A stretch of DNA of 58,020 nucleotides, taken from positions 1-58,020 of the forward strand of contig NZ_JAOQJF010000021.1 of assembly GCF_025567195.1 (NCBI RefSeq), given 5' to 3'. The notes below the pieces were generated by a model. The model was not told the DNA's origin. It saw only the letters and a list, made by a program, of their open reading frames with translations, and did not search any database. The DNA is from Alitiscatomonas aceti (GTDB taxonomy: Bacteria > Bacillota > Clostridia > Lachnospirales > Lachnospiraceae). Position numbers and translations under genes: made by a program. How positions within the stretch are numbered: the stretch's first letter is position 1; every line of letters begins with the position of its first letter. This document shows, one piece after another, positions 51,687 to 58,020 of this stretch.

Positions 51687-51869
51687 TTGGGCAAAAATGT
51701 ACGTTTTTTCCCACAGTGCCCAAAAATCTCACGGAAATCCTGGGATTTTCACCGGATTTCACTGGATTTCTCCTATGGATTGGGCATATTTCTCTTTTTT
51801 CTCTGTATATACCCAAAAATCTCCGAAATTTTGGGCATAGCAGAAAAAAGTCCCTGTCTATGCCCAAAA
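51687..51869. repeat. Array of three inverted-repeat units
   Basis: Three convergent pairs of a TTGGGCA/TGCCCAA word occur at 51687/51717, 51780/51812 (second arm diverged to ACCCAA) and 51830/51861. The last is a perfect 12-bp inverted repeat TTTTGGGCATAG (51829-51840) / CTATGCCCAAAA (51858-51869). Arms are about 30 bp apart in every pair. The gene-free stretch 51520-52113 holds the padR promoter, this array and repeat copy 4. Confidence 0.7.
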
Positions 51870-51913
51870 AGGGGCTTACACTTCTGCCTGTTCCCGTTTA
51901 TAATGATCGGACA

Positions 51914-52022
51914 GGGCTTCTCCGCCTGCGGCGGGCCGCTTCTGCGGACAAATTTCCTTCCGCTGTATAGCGATCCCCGCGGAGCGTTTTTTATGTCATA
52001 GGATGCACTTTCCTATGACATT
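51914..52022 (+). repeat. Interspersed structured repeat, copy 4
   Basis: GGGCTTCTCCGCCTGCGGCG, GGCCGCTTCTGCGG, TTCCTTCCGC, GATCCCCGCGGAGCG, and the perfect terminal stem TGTCATAGGA-TGCACTT-TCCTATGACA. The first hairpin of copies 1-3 is cut at the 5' end. Confidence 0.85.
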
Positions 52023-52113
52023 AGCCGCGAAGGCCTGGATATGCTCTGTACCAAACGCCATATAGATCCGGCCAGGAGCCGGAAGACTTTTGCAAAAGCA
52101 GGGAGGCCTTTCC

Positions 52114-52824
52114 ATGAACTTTGATGAGCTGTTTACAAAATGGAAATCCGAATATTCGTTTAACGCTTTTATCCGGGACGGGATTGTTGATCCCGCTCAC
52201 TATGACAGGCCGCACATTTTATTTATTCTCCGCGATATGAACTGCCGGCACGAGCGGGACCTGTGTGCGGATCTCCGCAGAGATGGAAGCGGATGGAGAA
52301 CATGGAACAACATCGGCAGATGGACAAAAGCACTGCTGGACGGTGACGGGGAGTATCCGTGGGATATGTCCTCCCCCAGCCGCGCGGCACAGCTAAGGCG
52401 CGTTGCTGTTATGAATCTGAAGAAGGAGGGCGGCGGCAGCCGCGCCTCTGGAAGCCAGCTTCTGGATGCGGTGCAGATGCAGCATGGAAAGATCCTGGAA
52501 GAGATCTGTTTGTGTGATCCAGGCATGATCATCTGCTGCGGTCTGGCCAGTTCCGGGATCAAAGGAAATGCTGCCCTGCTTAAAGATCATGTATTGCCAG
52601 TTTCAACGGAATGGGCATCCTTCCGGTCCAGGACCTTTGACCGGGACTGGCAGTATTATTTTACTGAGATCAATAAAAAACAGATCCCTGTCATCAGCTT
52701 CTGCCATCCACAGGTCACAAATCTCAATGGCAGCAGAGGGCATGAAAAGCTATTTATTCCATTATTCCAGGATATGCTCTATATAAAAGAACTTTTTTTG
52801 AAAAACACTGCGGGAAGCGAATAA
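52114..52824 (+). CDS. Hypothetical protein, possibly UDG-superfamily fold
   Basis: 236 residues from the ATG at 52114 (GGGAGG upstream). Soluble. Three spaced strands recall the uracil-DNA glycosylase superfamily: HILFILRDMN near 35, DPGMIICCGLASSG near 140, and IPVISFCHPQ near 200, where UDGs carry a GQDP-like motif, a central strand and an HPS/HPxP motif. The residues are not a clear match to any UDG family, so this is a fold-level suspicion. It stands alone between repeat copy 4 and dnaJ, reading toward the dnaJ terminator. Likely accessory. Confidence 0.55.
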   Translation: MNFDELFTKWKSEYSFNAFIRDGIVDPAHYDRPHILFILRDMNCRHERDLCADLRRDGSGWRTWNNIGRWTKALLDGDGEYPWDMSSPSRAAQLRRVAVMNLKKEGGGSRASGSQLLDAVQMQHGKILEEICLCDPGMIICCGLASSGIKGNAALLKDHVLPVSTEWASFRSRTFDRDWQYYFTEINKKQIPVISFCHPQVTNLNGSRGHEKLFIPLFQDMLYIKELFLKNTAGSE

Positions 52825-52853
52825 AAAAGCTGCTGCAAAAATTTTGCAGCAGC
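52823..52853 (-). terminator. Terminator of the hrcA-dnaJ operon
   Basis: GCTGCTGCAAAA pairs with TTTTGCAGCAGC, followed by TTTTTT on the minus strand, 18 nt after the dnaJ stop. Confidence 0.9.
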
Positions 52854-52870
52854 TCCCGGATCATCCTGTT

Positions 52871-54010
52871 TTATTTTCCAAAAAGTCCCCGCTTCTTCTT
52901 TCCGCCTTCCGGCGCAATGCCGTTCATGGCGTCGTCGAAGCGCCGCAGGGCCTCCTTCTGCTCTTCATTGAGCTTTTCAGGCACTGTGATCACCAGGGTC
53001 ACAAAATGATCTCCACGGATATTCTTATTCCTTAAGGACGGAACGCCCTTTCCTCTGAGCCGTACCTTGGTATCGGTCTGGGTGCCAGGCTTTACCTCAT
53101 ACTCCACTTCCCCGTCCACGGTCTTGATACGGATCGGGCCGCCCAGTGCCGCTGTTACAAAGGAAATGGGCACGGTGGAGAAGATGGTGGTTTCCTGCCG
53201 TTTGAAGATCGGGTGCTTGGATACAGTCACCTCCACCAGAAGGTCTCCCCGGTCACCGCCGTTGATCCCCGGCTCTCCCTTTCCGGCGATCCGGATGCTC
53301 TGTCCGTTGTCGATACCTGCCGGGATCGTCACCTGGATCTTCTTTCTGCTGGAAATATATCCGCTGCCATAGCAGTCCGGGCATTTCTCCTTTATGATCT
53401 TGCCGGATCCCTGACAATCCGGACATGTCTGCACGTTCTGTACCTGTCCAAAGAAGGACTGCTGGGTATAAACGATCTTTCCTTTCCCGTTACACTTGGG
53501 GCAGGTCACCGGAGAGGTTCCCGGCTTTGCACCCGTTCCATGGCATTTGGGGCATTCATCCTTCAGGTTTAATTCAATCTCCTTCTGACAGCCAAATACC
53601 GCCTCCTCGAAGGTGATCCGGACACCGGTCCTTAAATTCGCTCCGCGCATGGGCCCGTTGCTGCGCCCCCTGCTCCTGCCGCCGCCGAAGAAATCGCCGA
53701 AAATATCGCCGAAAATATCGCCCATGTCTGCGCCGCTGAAATCAAAGCCTCCAAAGCCTCCGGCCCCGCCGGCGCCTCCGTCAAAGGCCGCATGGCCAAA
53801 CTGGTCGTACTGTCTTCTTTTTTCCGGATCGCTGAGCACGCTGTATGCCTCGGAAGCCTCCTTGAACTTAGCCTCCGCCTCTTTATCTCCCGGATTGGCA
53901 TCGGGATGGTACTTCTTCGCCAGAACTCTGTATGCCTTCTTTAACGCCGCATCATCTGCATCTTTCGGCACGCCAAGGACTTCATAATAATCTCTCTTGC
54001 TCTCTGCCAT
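52871..54010 (-). CDS. dnaJ: Chaperone DnaJ (Hsp40)
   Basis: 379 residues. J domain with the HPD motif (KKYHPDANPGD), Gly/Phe-rich linker (GGAGGAGGFGGFDFSGADMG), zinc domain with four CxxCxGxG repeats (CPKCHGTG, CPKCNGKG, CPDCQGSG, CPDCYGSG), C-terminal substrate domains. Stimulates DnaK ATPase and delivers clients. Last gene of the HrcA-controlled operon. Confidence 0.97.
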   Translation of the reverse strand: MAESKRDYYEVLGVPKDADDAALKKAYRVLAKKYHPDANPGDKEAEAKFKEASEAYSVLSDPEKRRQYDQFGHAAFDGGAGGAGGFGGFDFSGADMGDIFGDIFGDFFGGGRSRGRSNGPMRGANLRTGVRITFEEAVFGCQKEIELNLKDECPKCHGTGAKPGTSPVTCPKCNGKGKIVYTQQSFFGQVQNVQTCPDCQGSGKIIKEKCPDCYGSGYISSRKKIQVTIPAGIDNGQSIRIAGKGEPGINGGDRGDLLVEVTVSKHPIFKRQETTIFSTVPISFVTAALGGPIRIKTVDGEVEYEVKPGTQTDTKVRLRGKGVPSLRNKNIRGDHFVTLVITVPEKLNEEQKEALRRFDDAMNGIAPEGGKKKRGLFGK

Positions 54011-54047
54011 TTCAAGTCTTACCTTTCAAACTCTATATAGTGGGAAA

Positions 54048-54076
54048 GGGGTTAGGCGGAATGCCGCCTAATCCCC
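54048..54076 (-). other. Hairpin between dnaK and dnaJ
   Basis: GGGG(A)TTAGGCGG pairs with CCGCCTAACCCC with one bulged base and a 4-nt loop, in the 101-nt gap after dnaK. There is no strong T-run, so it may stabilise dnaK mRNA or attenuate dnaJ rather than terminate. Confidence 0.6.
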
Positions 54077-54111
54077 ATACCTTCGATTTATACGCTTCGC
54101 AGCTTTTATTA

Positions 54112-55980
54112 TTAGACTTCCTTGTAATCTCCGTCTACCACATCATCGCCGTAGCCTGCCTGGCCTGCGTCCTGGGGTCCTGCCTGGGAACCTGCTCCCT
54201 GGGCTCCGCCAGCCGCCTGGGCCTGCTCATAAACCTTTGTGAAGAGCTGCTGTGCGCTCTGCATCAGTTTTTCTTTTGCGGCCTTGATGTCTTCCACCTG
54301 GGCGTCTGTCATCTGATCGATGGGCGCACGGTTTACAGCCTCTTTCAGTGTATTTAAGTCTGCCTCAACGGCTGCCTTATCGTTGGCATCGATCTTATCG
54401 CCTACCTCTTCCAGGGCCTTTTCGGTCTGGAATACCATGGAATCTGCATCGTTCCTTGTGTCGATGGCCTCTTTCTTCTTCTTATCCTGGGCCTCGAACT
54501 CGGCTGCCTCCTTCACGGCCTTCTCAATATCTGCGTCAGACATGTTGGAGCCGGAGGTAATGGTGATGTGCTGCTCTTTGCCTGTTCCCTTATCCATAGC
54601 GGATACGTTTACGATGCCGTTGGCGTCGATATCAAAGGTAACCTCGATCTGCGGAACGCCTCTTCTGGCCGGAAGGATGCCGTCCAGACGGAACTGGCCC
54701 AGAGTCTTATTGTCTCTTGCAAACTGTCTCTCACCCTGTACCACATGGATATCAACGGCAGTCTGGTTATCGGCTGCAGTGGAGAAGATCTGGCTCTTCT
54801 TGGTGGGGATCGTGGTGTTTCTCTCGATCAGCTTTGTGGCAACGCCGCCCATGGTCTCGATGGACAGGGAAAGCGGTGTTACATCCAGAAGGAGGATATC
54901 GCCTGCGCCTGCATCGCCGCCTAATTTACCGCCCTGGATCGCTGCTCCGATGGCAACGCACTCATCCGGGTTCAGGGTCTTGCTGGGCTCTTTGCCTGTC
55001 AGCTGTTTTACCTTCTCCTGTGCGGCTAACATACGGGTGGAGCCACCTACCAGGAGGACCTTGGAAAGCTCAGATGCAGAAAGTCCGGCATCCTTCAGGG
55101 CATTCTGTACCGGGATCGCAGTTCTCTCCACCAGATCGCTGGTCAGCTCGTCAAATTTCGCTCTTGTCAGGTTCATATCCAGATGCTTCGGTCCCTCTGC
55201 GTTGGCTGTGATGAACGGAAGGTTGATGTTGGTGGTGGTGGCTGTGGACAGCTCCTTCTTTGCCTTCTCAGCAGCCTCTTTTAATCTCTGGAGAGCCATC
55301 TTGTCGCCGGACAGGTCGATGCCCTCTGCCTTCTTGAACTCGTCGATCATCCACTGGGTCACACGGTTGTCGAAGTCATCGCCGCCGAGACGGGTATCGC
55401 CGTTGGTAGCCAGAACCTCGATGACGCCGTCACCGATCTCAATGATGGAAACATCGAAGGTACCGCCGCCTAAGTCATATACCATGATCTTCTGCTCTTT
55501 TTCATTATCAAGGCCATAAGCCAGGGCTGCGGCTGTGGGCTCGTTGATGATACGCTTTACTTCCAGGCCTGCGATCTTACCTGCATCCTTGGTAGCCTGA
55601 CGCTGAGCATCGTTAAAGTAAGCCGGAACGGTAATAACTGCCTCTGTCACCTTCTCGCCCAGATAGCTTTCTGCGTCTGCTTTCAGCTTCTGGAGGATCA
55701 TTGCGGAGATCTCCTGGGGAGTATATTTCTTTCCGTCGATGTCTACCTTATAATCTGTACCCATGTGTCTCTTAATGGAGGAGATGGTGCGGTCTGCGTT
55801 GGTCACGGCCTGACGTTTTGCCGGCTCACCTACCAGTCTTTCTCCATTTTTTGTAAATGCCACGATGGACGGTGTGGTCCTGATTCCTTCTGTATTGGCG
55901 ATAACGGTCGGTTTACCGCCTTCCATAACTGCTACACAGCTGTTTGTTGTACCTAAGTCAATACCAATAATCTTGCTCAT
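54112..55980 (-). CDS. dnaK: Chaperone DnaK (Hsp70)
   Basis: 622 residues. IIGIDLGTTNSCVAVMEGG at the start, ITVPAYFNDAQRQATKDAG, VYDLGGGTFDVSI, LLVGGSTRM, then the substrate domain (LLDVTPLSLSIETMGG) and a Gly/Ala/Gln-rich tail ending GDDVVDGDYKEV. Missing the roughly 23-residue insert of Gram-negative DnaK N-terminal domain, as in Firmicutes. Central heat-shock chaperone working with GrpE and DnaJ. Confidence 0.98.
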   Translation of the reverse strand: MSKIIGIDLGTTNSCVAVMEGGKPTVIANTEGIRTTPSIVAFTKNGERLVGEPAKRQAVTNADRTISSIKRHMGTDYKVDIDGKKYTPQEISAMILQKLKADAESYLGEKVTEAVITVPAYFNDAQRQATKDAGKIAGLEVKRIINEPTAAALAYGLDNEKEQKIMVYDLGGGTFDVSIIEIGDGVIEVLATNGDTRLGGDDFDNRVTQWMIDEFKKAEGIDLSGDKMALQRLKEAAEKAKKELSTATTTNINLPFITANAEGPKHLDMNLTRAKFDELTSDLVERTAIPVQNALKDAGLSASELSKVLLVGGSTRMLAAQEKVKQLTGKEPSKTLNPDECVAIGAAIQGGKLGGDAGAGDILLLDVTPLSLSIETMGGVATKLIERNTTIPTKKSQIFSTAADNQTAVDIHVVQGERQFARDNKTLGQFRLDGILPARRGVPQIEVTFDIDANGIVNVSAMDKGTGKEQHITITSGSNMSDADIEKAVKEAAEFEAQDKKKKEAIDTRNDADSMVFQTEKALEEVGDKIDANDKAAVEADLNTLKEAVNRAPIDQMTDAQVEDIKAAKEKLMQSAQQLFTKVYEQAQAAGGAQGAGSQAGPQDAGQAGYGDDVVDGDYKEV

Positions 55981-56025
55981 AGTGATTTCCTCCTGAATTT
56001 ATAAACAATGATAAATTACTTCCAG

Positions 56026-56670
56026 TTAGTTGGCAACCTGCACCATGCTGTGGCGTACCACAGTATCCCGGTACATATATCCCTTTAACAGCTCCGATGC
56101 CACCACGTTCTCTCCCAGGGATTCGTCGTCCACATGCATCACTGCATTATGGAAATTGGGATCAAACGGCTTGCCCACAGCTTCGATGGGCTTTACGCCC
56201 ATGTCGTCCAGGGTCTTCATAAGCTGCTTATATATTTTCTCCATTCCTTCGGCAAAGGGCGTTTCCTTCGCATCCTCGGGAACGGTGGCAAGGCCTCGCT
56301 CAAAATTATCCACCACAGGAAGGATCTTCTCGATCACATCCCTGGCTCCGATCTCATACATAGCGGACTTTTCTTTATCCGTCCGCTTCCTGTAATTGTC
56401 AAACTCTGCCATGGACCGCTTTAACTGATCTGTCAGCTCCTCGATCTGGCTATCTCTCGGGTCCTTCTTCTTTCCAAAAAGCCCCTTTTTCTCTTTCTTT
56501 TCTTCTTTTCCATTTTCCGGAGCAGCTTCTCCGTCTGCGCTGGCCCCTGCCGGCCCAGCCGCGTTTTCAGCTGTGTTTTCAGCTCCCGCTCCGTTTTCGG
56601 GAATATTTTCTGCTTCTGCCTCTCCTGGAGCTTTCTTTTCCAGTTCCTTCTCTTCCACTTGACTCGACAC
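56026..56670 (-). CDS. grpE: Nucleotide exchange factor GrpE
   Basis: 214 residues. The first 75 are low-complexity Ala/Glu/Gly/Lys (disordered), longer than in many species; then the dimer coiled coil (IEELTDQLKRSMAEFDNYRK) and the beta domain (NPxFHNAVMHVDDES-type, here DPNFHNAVMHVDDESLGENV). Promotes ADP release from DnaK. Confidence 0.95.
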   Translation of the reverse strand: MSSQVEEKELEKKAPGEAEAENIPENGAGAENTAENAAGPAGASADGEAAPENGKEEKKEKKGLFGKKKDPRDSQIEELTDQLKRSMAEFDNYRKRTDKEKSAMYEIGARDVIEKILPVVDNFERGLATVPEDAKETPFAEGMEKIYKQLMKTLDDMGVKPIEAVGKPFDPNFHNAVMHVDDESLGENVVASELLKGYMYRDTVVRHSMVQVAN

Positions 56671-56683
56671 CTTTCATTTCTAT

Positions 56684-57721
56684 TTACTGCTGCTTATTAA
56701 ATGTTTCATTCAGCTGGGTCACCAGAGTCCTTAGGGTCCCGACGACCTTTTCATAGTCCATCCTCTTGGGTCCGATGATCCCGATGGTTCCCCTAAGGCC
56801 GTCTCCCAGCACATAGTTGGCAGTGACCACGCTGCAGTCCTTCATGGTCTTCACCGGCGTTTCATCTCCGATATAAACCTGGATCTGGGAATCCGATGCC
56901 GACGGCGCCTGGCTTTCATCAAACAGTCCCTTTAAAAGTTCCTTTTGCTCCAGGGTACTGATCAGCTTGCTGGCATTTTCCGTATCGGAGAGCTCCGGAT
57001 ACTTGAAAATATTTGTAGCTCCGCTGGTATAAATCTGAAGATCCTCCGCCTGGGAGCCAATGGCCTCAGAGACCTCGTTGAGGACAAATTCCACCACCTG
57101 TCTGTGGATCCCCGCCTGCTCCTTGAGCCTTGCGATCACTCCCAGGTTGATCTCCTGGATCGTAAGCCCGTTGAGACTGTTGTTCAAAAGGATATTTAAG
57201 TTTAATATCTCTTCATTGGAAAGCTCTTCATCCAAAGTCACAAAGGAATTCCGGATGATATTTCCTTCCACCACCACCACGATCAGAAGCTTGTTGGCCT
57301 CTACTCTCGAAAGCTGGATGAACTTCAGCTTCGTCTGGTGGTAATTGGGACCGCTGACCATGGTCGCATAGTTGGTATTGCTGGCCAGGATCTGGGCCAT
57401 CTGCTTCAGTAAAAGCTCCACCCGGTCCACCCGCTGGATCATCATGTCCTGCATGGCGTTTACCTGGCTGTCCTTTTCCTGGATGATCTGGTCCACATAG
57501 AACCGGTATCCCTTATCAGAGGGGATCCGTCCTGCCGATGTATGGGGCTGGATAATGTATCCCAGCTCCTCCAGATCCGACATCTCGTTCCTTATGGTAG
57601 CGGAGCTCAACTTAAGACCAGAATATTTGGAGATCGTTCTGGAGCCCACCGGCTCTCCTGTCTCTAAATACGTCTGGATTATGGCTTTCAAAATCTTCTC
57701 TTTTCTTTCGTCCAGCTCCAC
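56684..57721 (-). CDS. hrcA: Heat-inducible repressor HrcA
   Basis: 345 residues from the GTG at 57721 (GAGGGTG upstream); the frame can extend to 57751 but that start lies inside the CIRCE element. Winged-helix DNA-binding region: KILKAIIQTYLETGEPVGSR, SSATIRNEMSDLEELGYI, HTSAGRIPSDKGYRFYVD; GAF-like and insertion domains follow. Represses its own operon and, given the operator at 15904, htpG. GroEL usually modulates its activity. Confidence 0.96.
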   Translation of the reverse strand: MELDERKEKILKAIIQTYLETGEPVGSRTISKYSGLKLSSATIRNEMSDLEELGYIIQPHTSAGRIPSDKGYRFYVDQIIQEKDSQVNAMQDMMIQRVDRVELLLKQMAQILASNTNYATMVSGPNYHQTKLKFIQLSRVEANKLLIVVVVEGNIIRNSFVTLDEELSNEEILNLNILLNNSLNGLTIQEINLGVIARLKEQAGIHRQVVEFVLNEVSEAIGSQAEDLQIYTSGATNIFKYPELSDTENASKLISTLEQKELLKGLFDESQAPSASDSQIQVYIGDETPVKTMKDCSVVTANYVLGDGLRGTIGIIGPKRMDYEKVVGTLRTLVTQLNETFNKQQ

Positions 57722-57744
57722 ATTTTCACCCTCTTTTTGTTTTA

Positions 57745-57771
57745 TTAGCACTCTTTATCTATGAGTGCTAA
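57745..57771. promoter_or_regulatory. CIRCE operator of the hrcA operon
   Basis: TTAGCACTC-N9-GAGTGCTAA, an exact match to the HrcA consensus, placed in the 5' leader between the promoter and hrcA. Confidence 0.97.
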
Positions 57772-57785
57772 CATTTACAGTTGTT

Positions 57786-57814
57786 ACTATATTACTTAAG
57801 TCCCCGTTTGTCAA
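57786..57814 (-). promoter_or_regulatory. Promoter of the hrcA operon
   Basis: TTGACA (57809-57814), 17-bp spacer, TATAGT (57786-57791) on the minus strand, upstream of the CIRCE. Confidence 0.85.
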
Positions 57815-57969
57815 GATATTTTTTCATTTTTCATTGCATTGATGCATTTTTATCATTTCTTCCGATGCGGGAGCCGGAACGGAGAAACCTTCTAATGAAA
57901 GGATCTGAAACAGCTGTTTCGGCAGAAACCTCCGGAAGATCCGGCAGGACAAACGCATGAGTAAATAAA

Positions 57970-58020
57970 TTGTGAACAAATCCCCTTTTTCTGGTATGAT
58001 AAAAAGAAAAAGGGGGTTTT
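57970..58020 (+). promoter_or_regulatory. Possible plus-strand promoter/hairpin at the right edge
   Basis: An extended -10 (TGG-TATGAT, with the hexamer at 57995-58000) follows TTGTGA by 19 bp. The same bases form CCCCTTTTTCT/AGAAAAAGGGG around it, so the element may instead be a stem-loop terminator ending in GTTTT. The gene it serves would be outside. Nothing else was recognised in 57815-57969. Confidence 0.35.

Noticed and set aside
52021..52116. Short plus-strand frame (GLDMLCTKRHIDPARSRKTF) before the UDG-like gene
   Set aside because: About 32 codons, starts inside the repeat, no recognisable family; may be a gene tail cut by the repeat but cannot be supported.
54320..55519. A 399-codon open frame on the plus strand
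   Set aside because: It lies entirely antisense to dnaK, whose protein match is certain; the long frame follows from biased codon use and its peptide has no family features.

Overview
The window looks like chromosome from a Gram-positive, spore-forming anaerobe of the Clostridia, most likely a Lachnospiraceae member. The reasons are the moderately GC-rich codon use, strong AGGAGG ribosome binding sites, sigma-A promoters, two CIRCE operators, the conserved Firmicutes block ireB-ruvX-DUF1292-(mltG-like)-trmR-U32, a single-chain GlyQS glycyl-tRNA synthetase, a ThiI without rhodanese domain paired with a cysteine desulfurase, a DUF5721 gene and a group-B-like [FeFe] hydrogenase. This is inference from gene content; no 16S rRNA gene is present. 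Most genes are on the minus strand.

Layout. 1-2500: decayed accessory patch with a DUF6138-like gene, a frameshifted Imm17-type immunity gene, a small acidic ORF and a 111-bp tandem hairpin repeat. 2523-2689: tRNA-Val(CAC) and tRNA-Ala(CGC) behind one promoter. 2900-6450: cell-envelope genes (SH3b/amidase_3, a 21-cysteine Gly/Asn-repeat protein with a sigma-K-like promoter, and an SH3b/NlpC-P60 hydrolase). 6605-7411: a tyrosine recombinase broken by an in-frame TAA. 7500-10800: galK, a TAXI-type binding lipoprotein and DUF1177. 10905-15930: radical SAM YhcC-like, DegV, CPBP protease and htpG with its own CIRCE. 16000-21540: M3 peptidase, and a LysR / YfcC-type transporter / M20 peptidase set. 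21548-31275: housekeeping run DUF5721, PPIase lipoprotein, HAD, Maf, GlyQS, lipoprotein, RecO, Era, M16C protease. 31622-39340: YdcF, U32, TrmR, MltG-like stub, RNase J, a Fur-family gene broken by an in-frame TAG, DUF1292, RuvX, IreB, MtaB. 39477-43876: HPr-like protein, ThiI, cysteine desulfurase, RsmE, PrmA. 44003-52824: accessory segment (TauE, HD, phospholipase-D-like, hydrogenase, secreted coiled coil, PadR/DUF4097, possible UDG-fold protein). 52871-57771: hrcA-grpE-dnaK-dnaJ with CIRCE.

How it fits together. Translation-quality genes dominate the core: ThiI with its sulfur donor (s4U), MtaB (ms2t6A), TrmR with U32 (mo5U34), RsmE, PrmA, GlyQS, Era and RNase J. Heat-shock control is shared: HrcA made at the right end can act on its own operon and on htpG 42 kb away. 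In Bacillus the order is hrcA-grpE-dnaK-dnaJ-prmA-rsmE-mtaB; here about 9 kb of accessory genes lies between dnaJ and prmA, and three of four copies of an interspersed structured repeat lie inside that segment.

Most interesting signals: the four-copy interspersed hairpin repeat (2761, 47044, 48987, 51914); the tandem hairpin repeat at 2154; three genes disrupted by single-base lesions (imm17, recombinase, fur); the Gly-Asn-Cys repeat protein; an inverted-repeat array at 51687-51869; and a perfect palindrome immediately downstream of the degV promoter. I found no clear, complete, previously undescribed system; the repeats are the best candidates for something uncharacterised.
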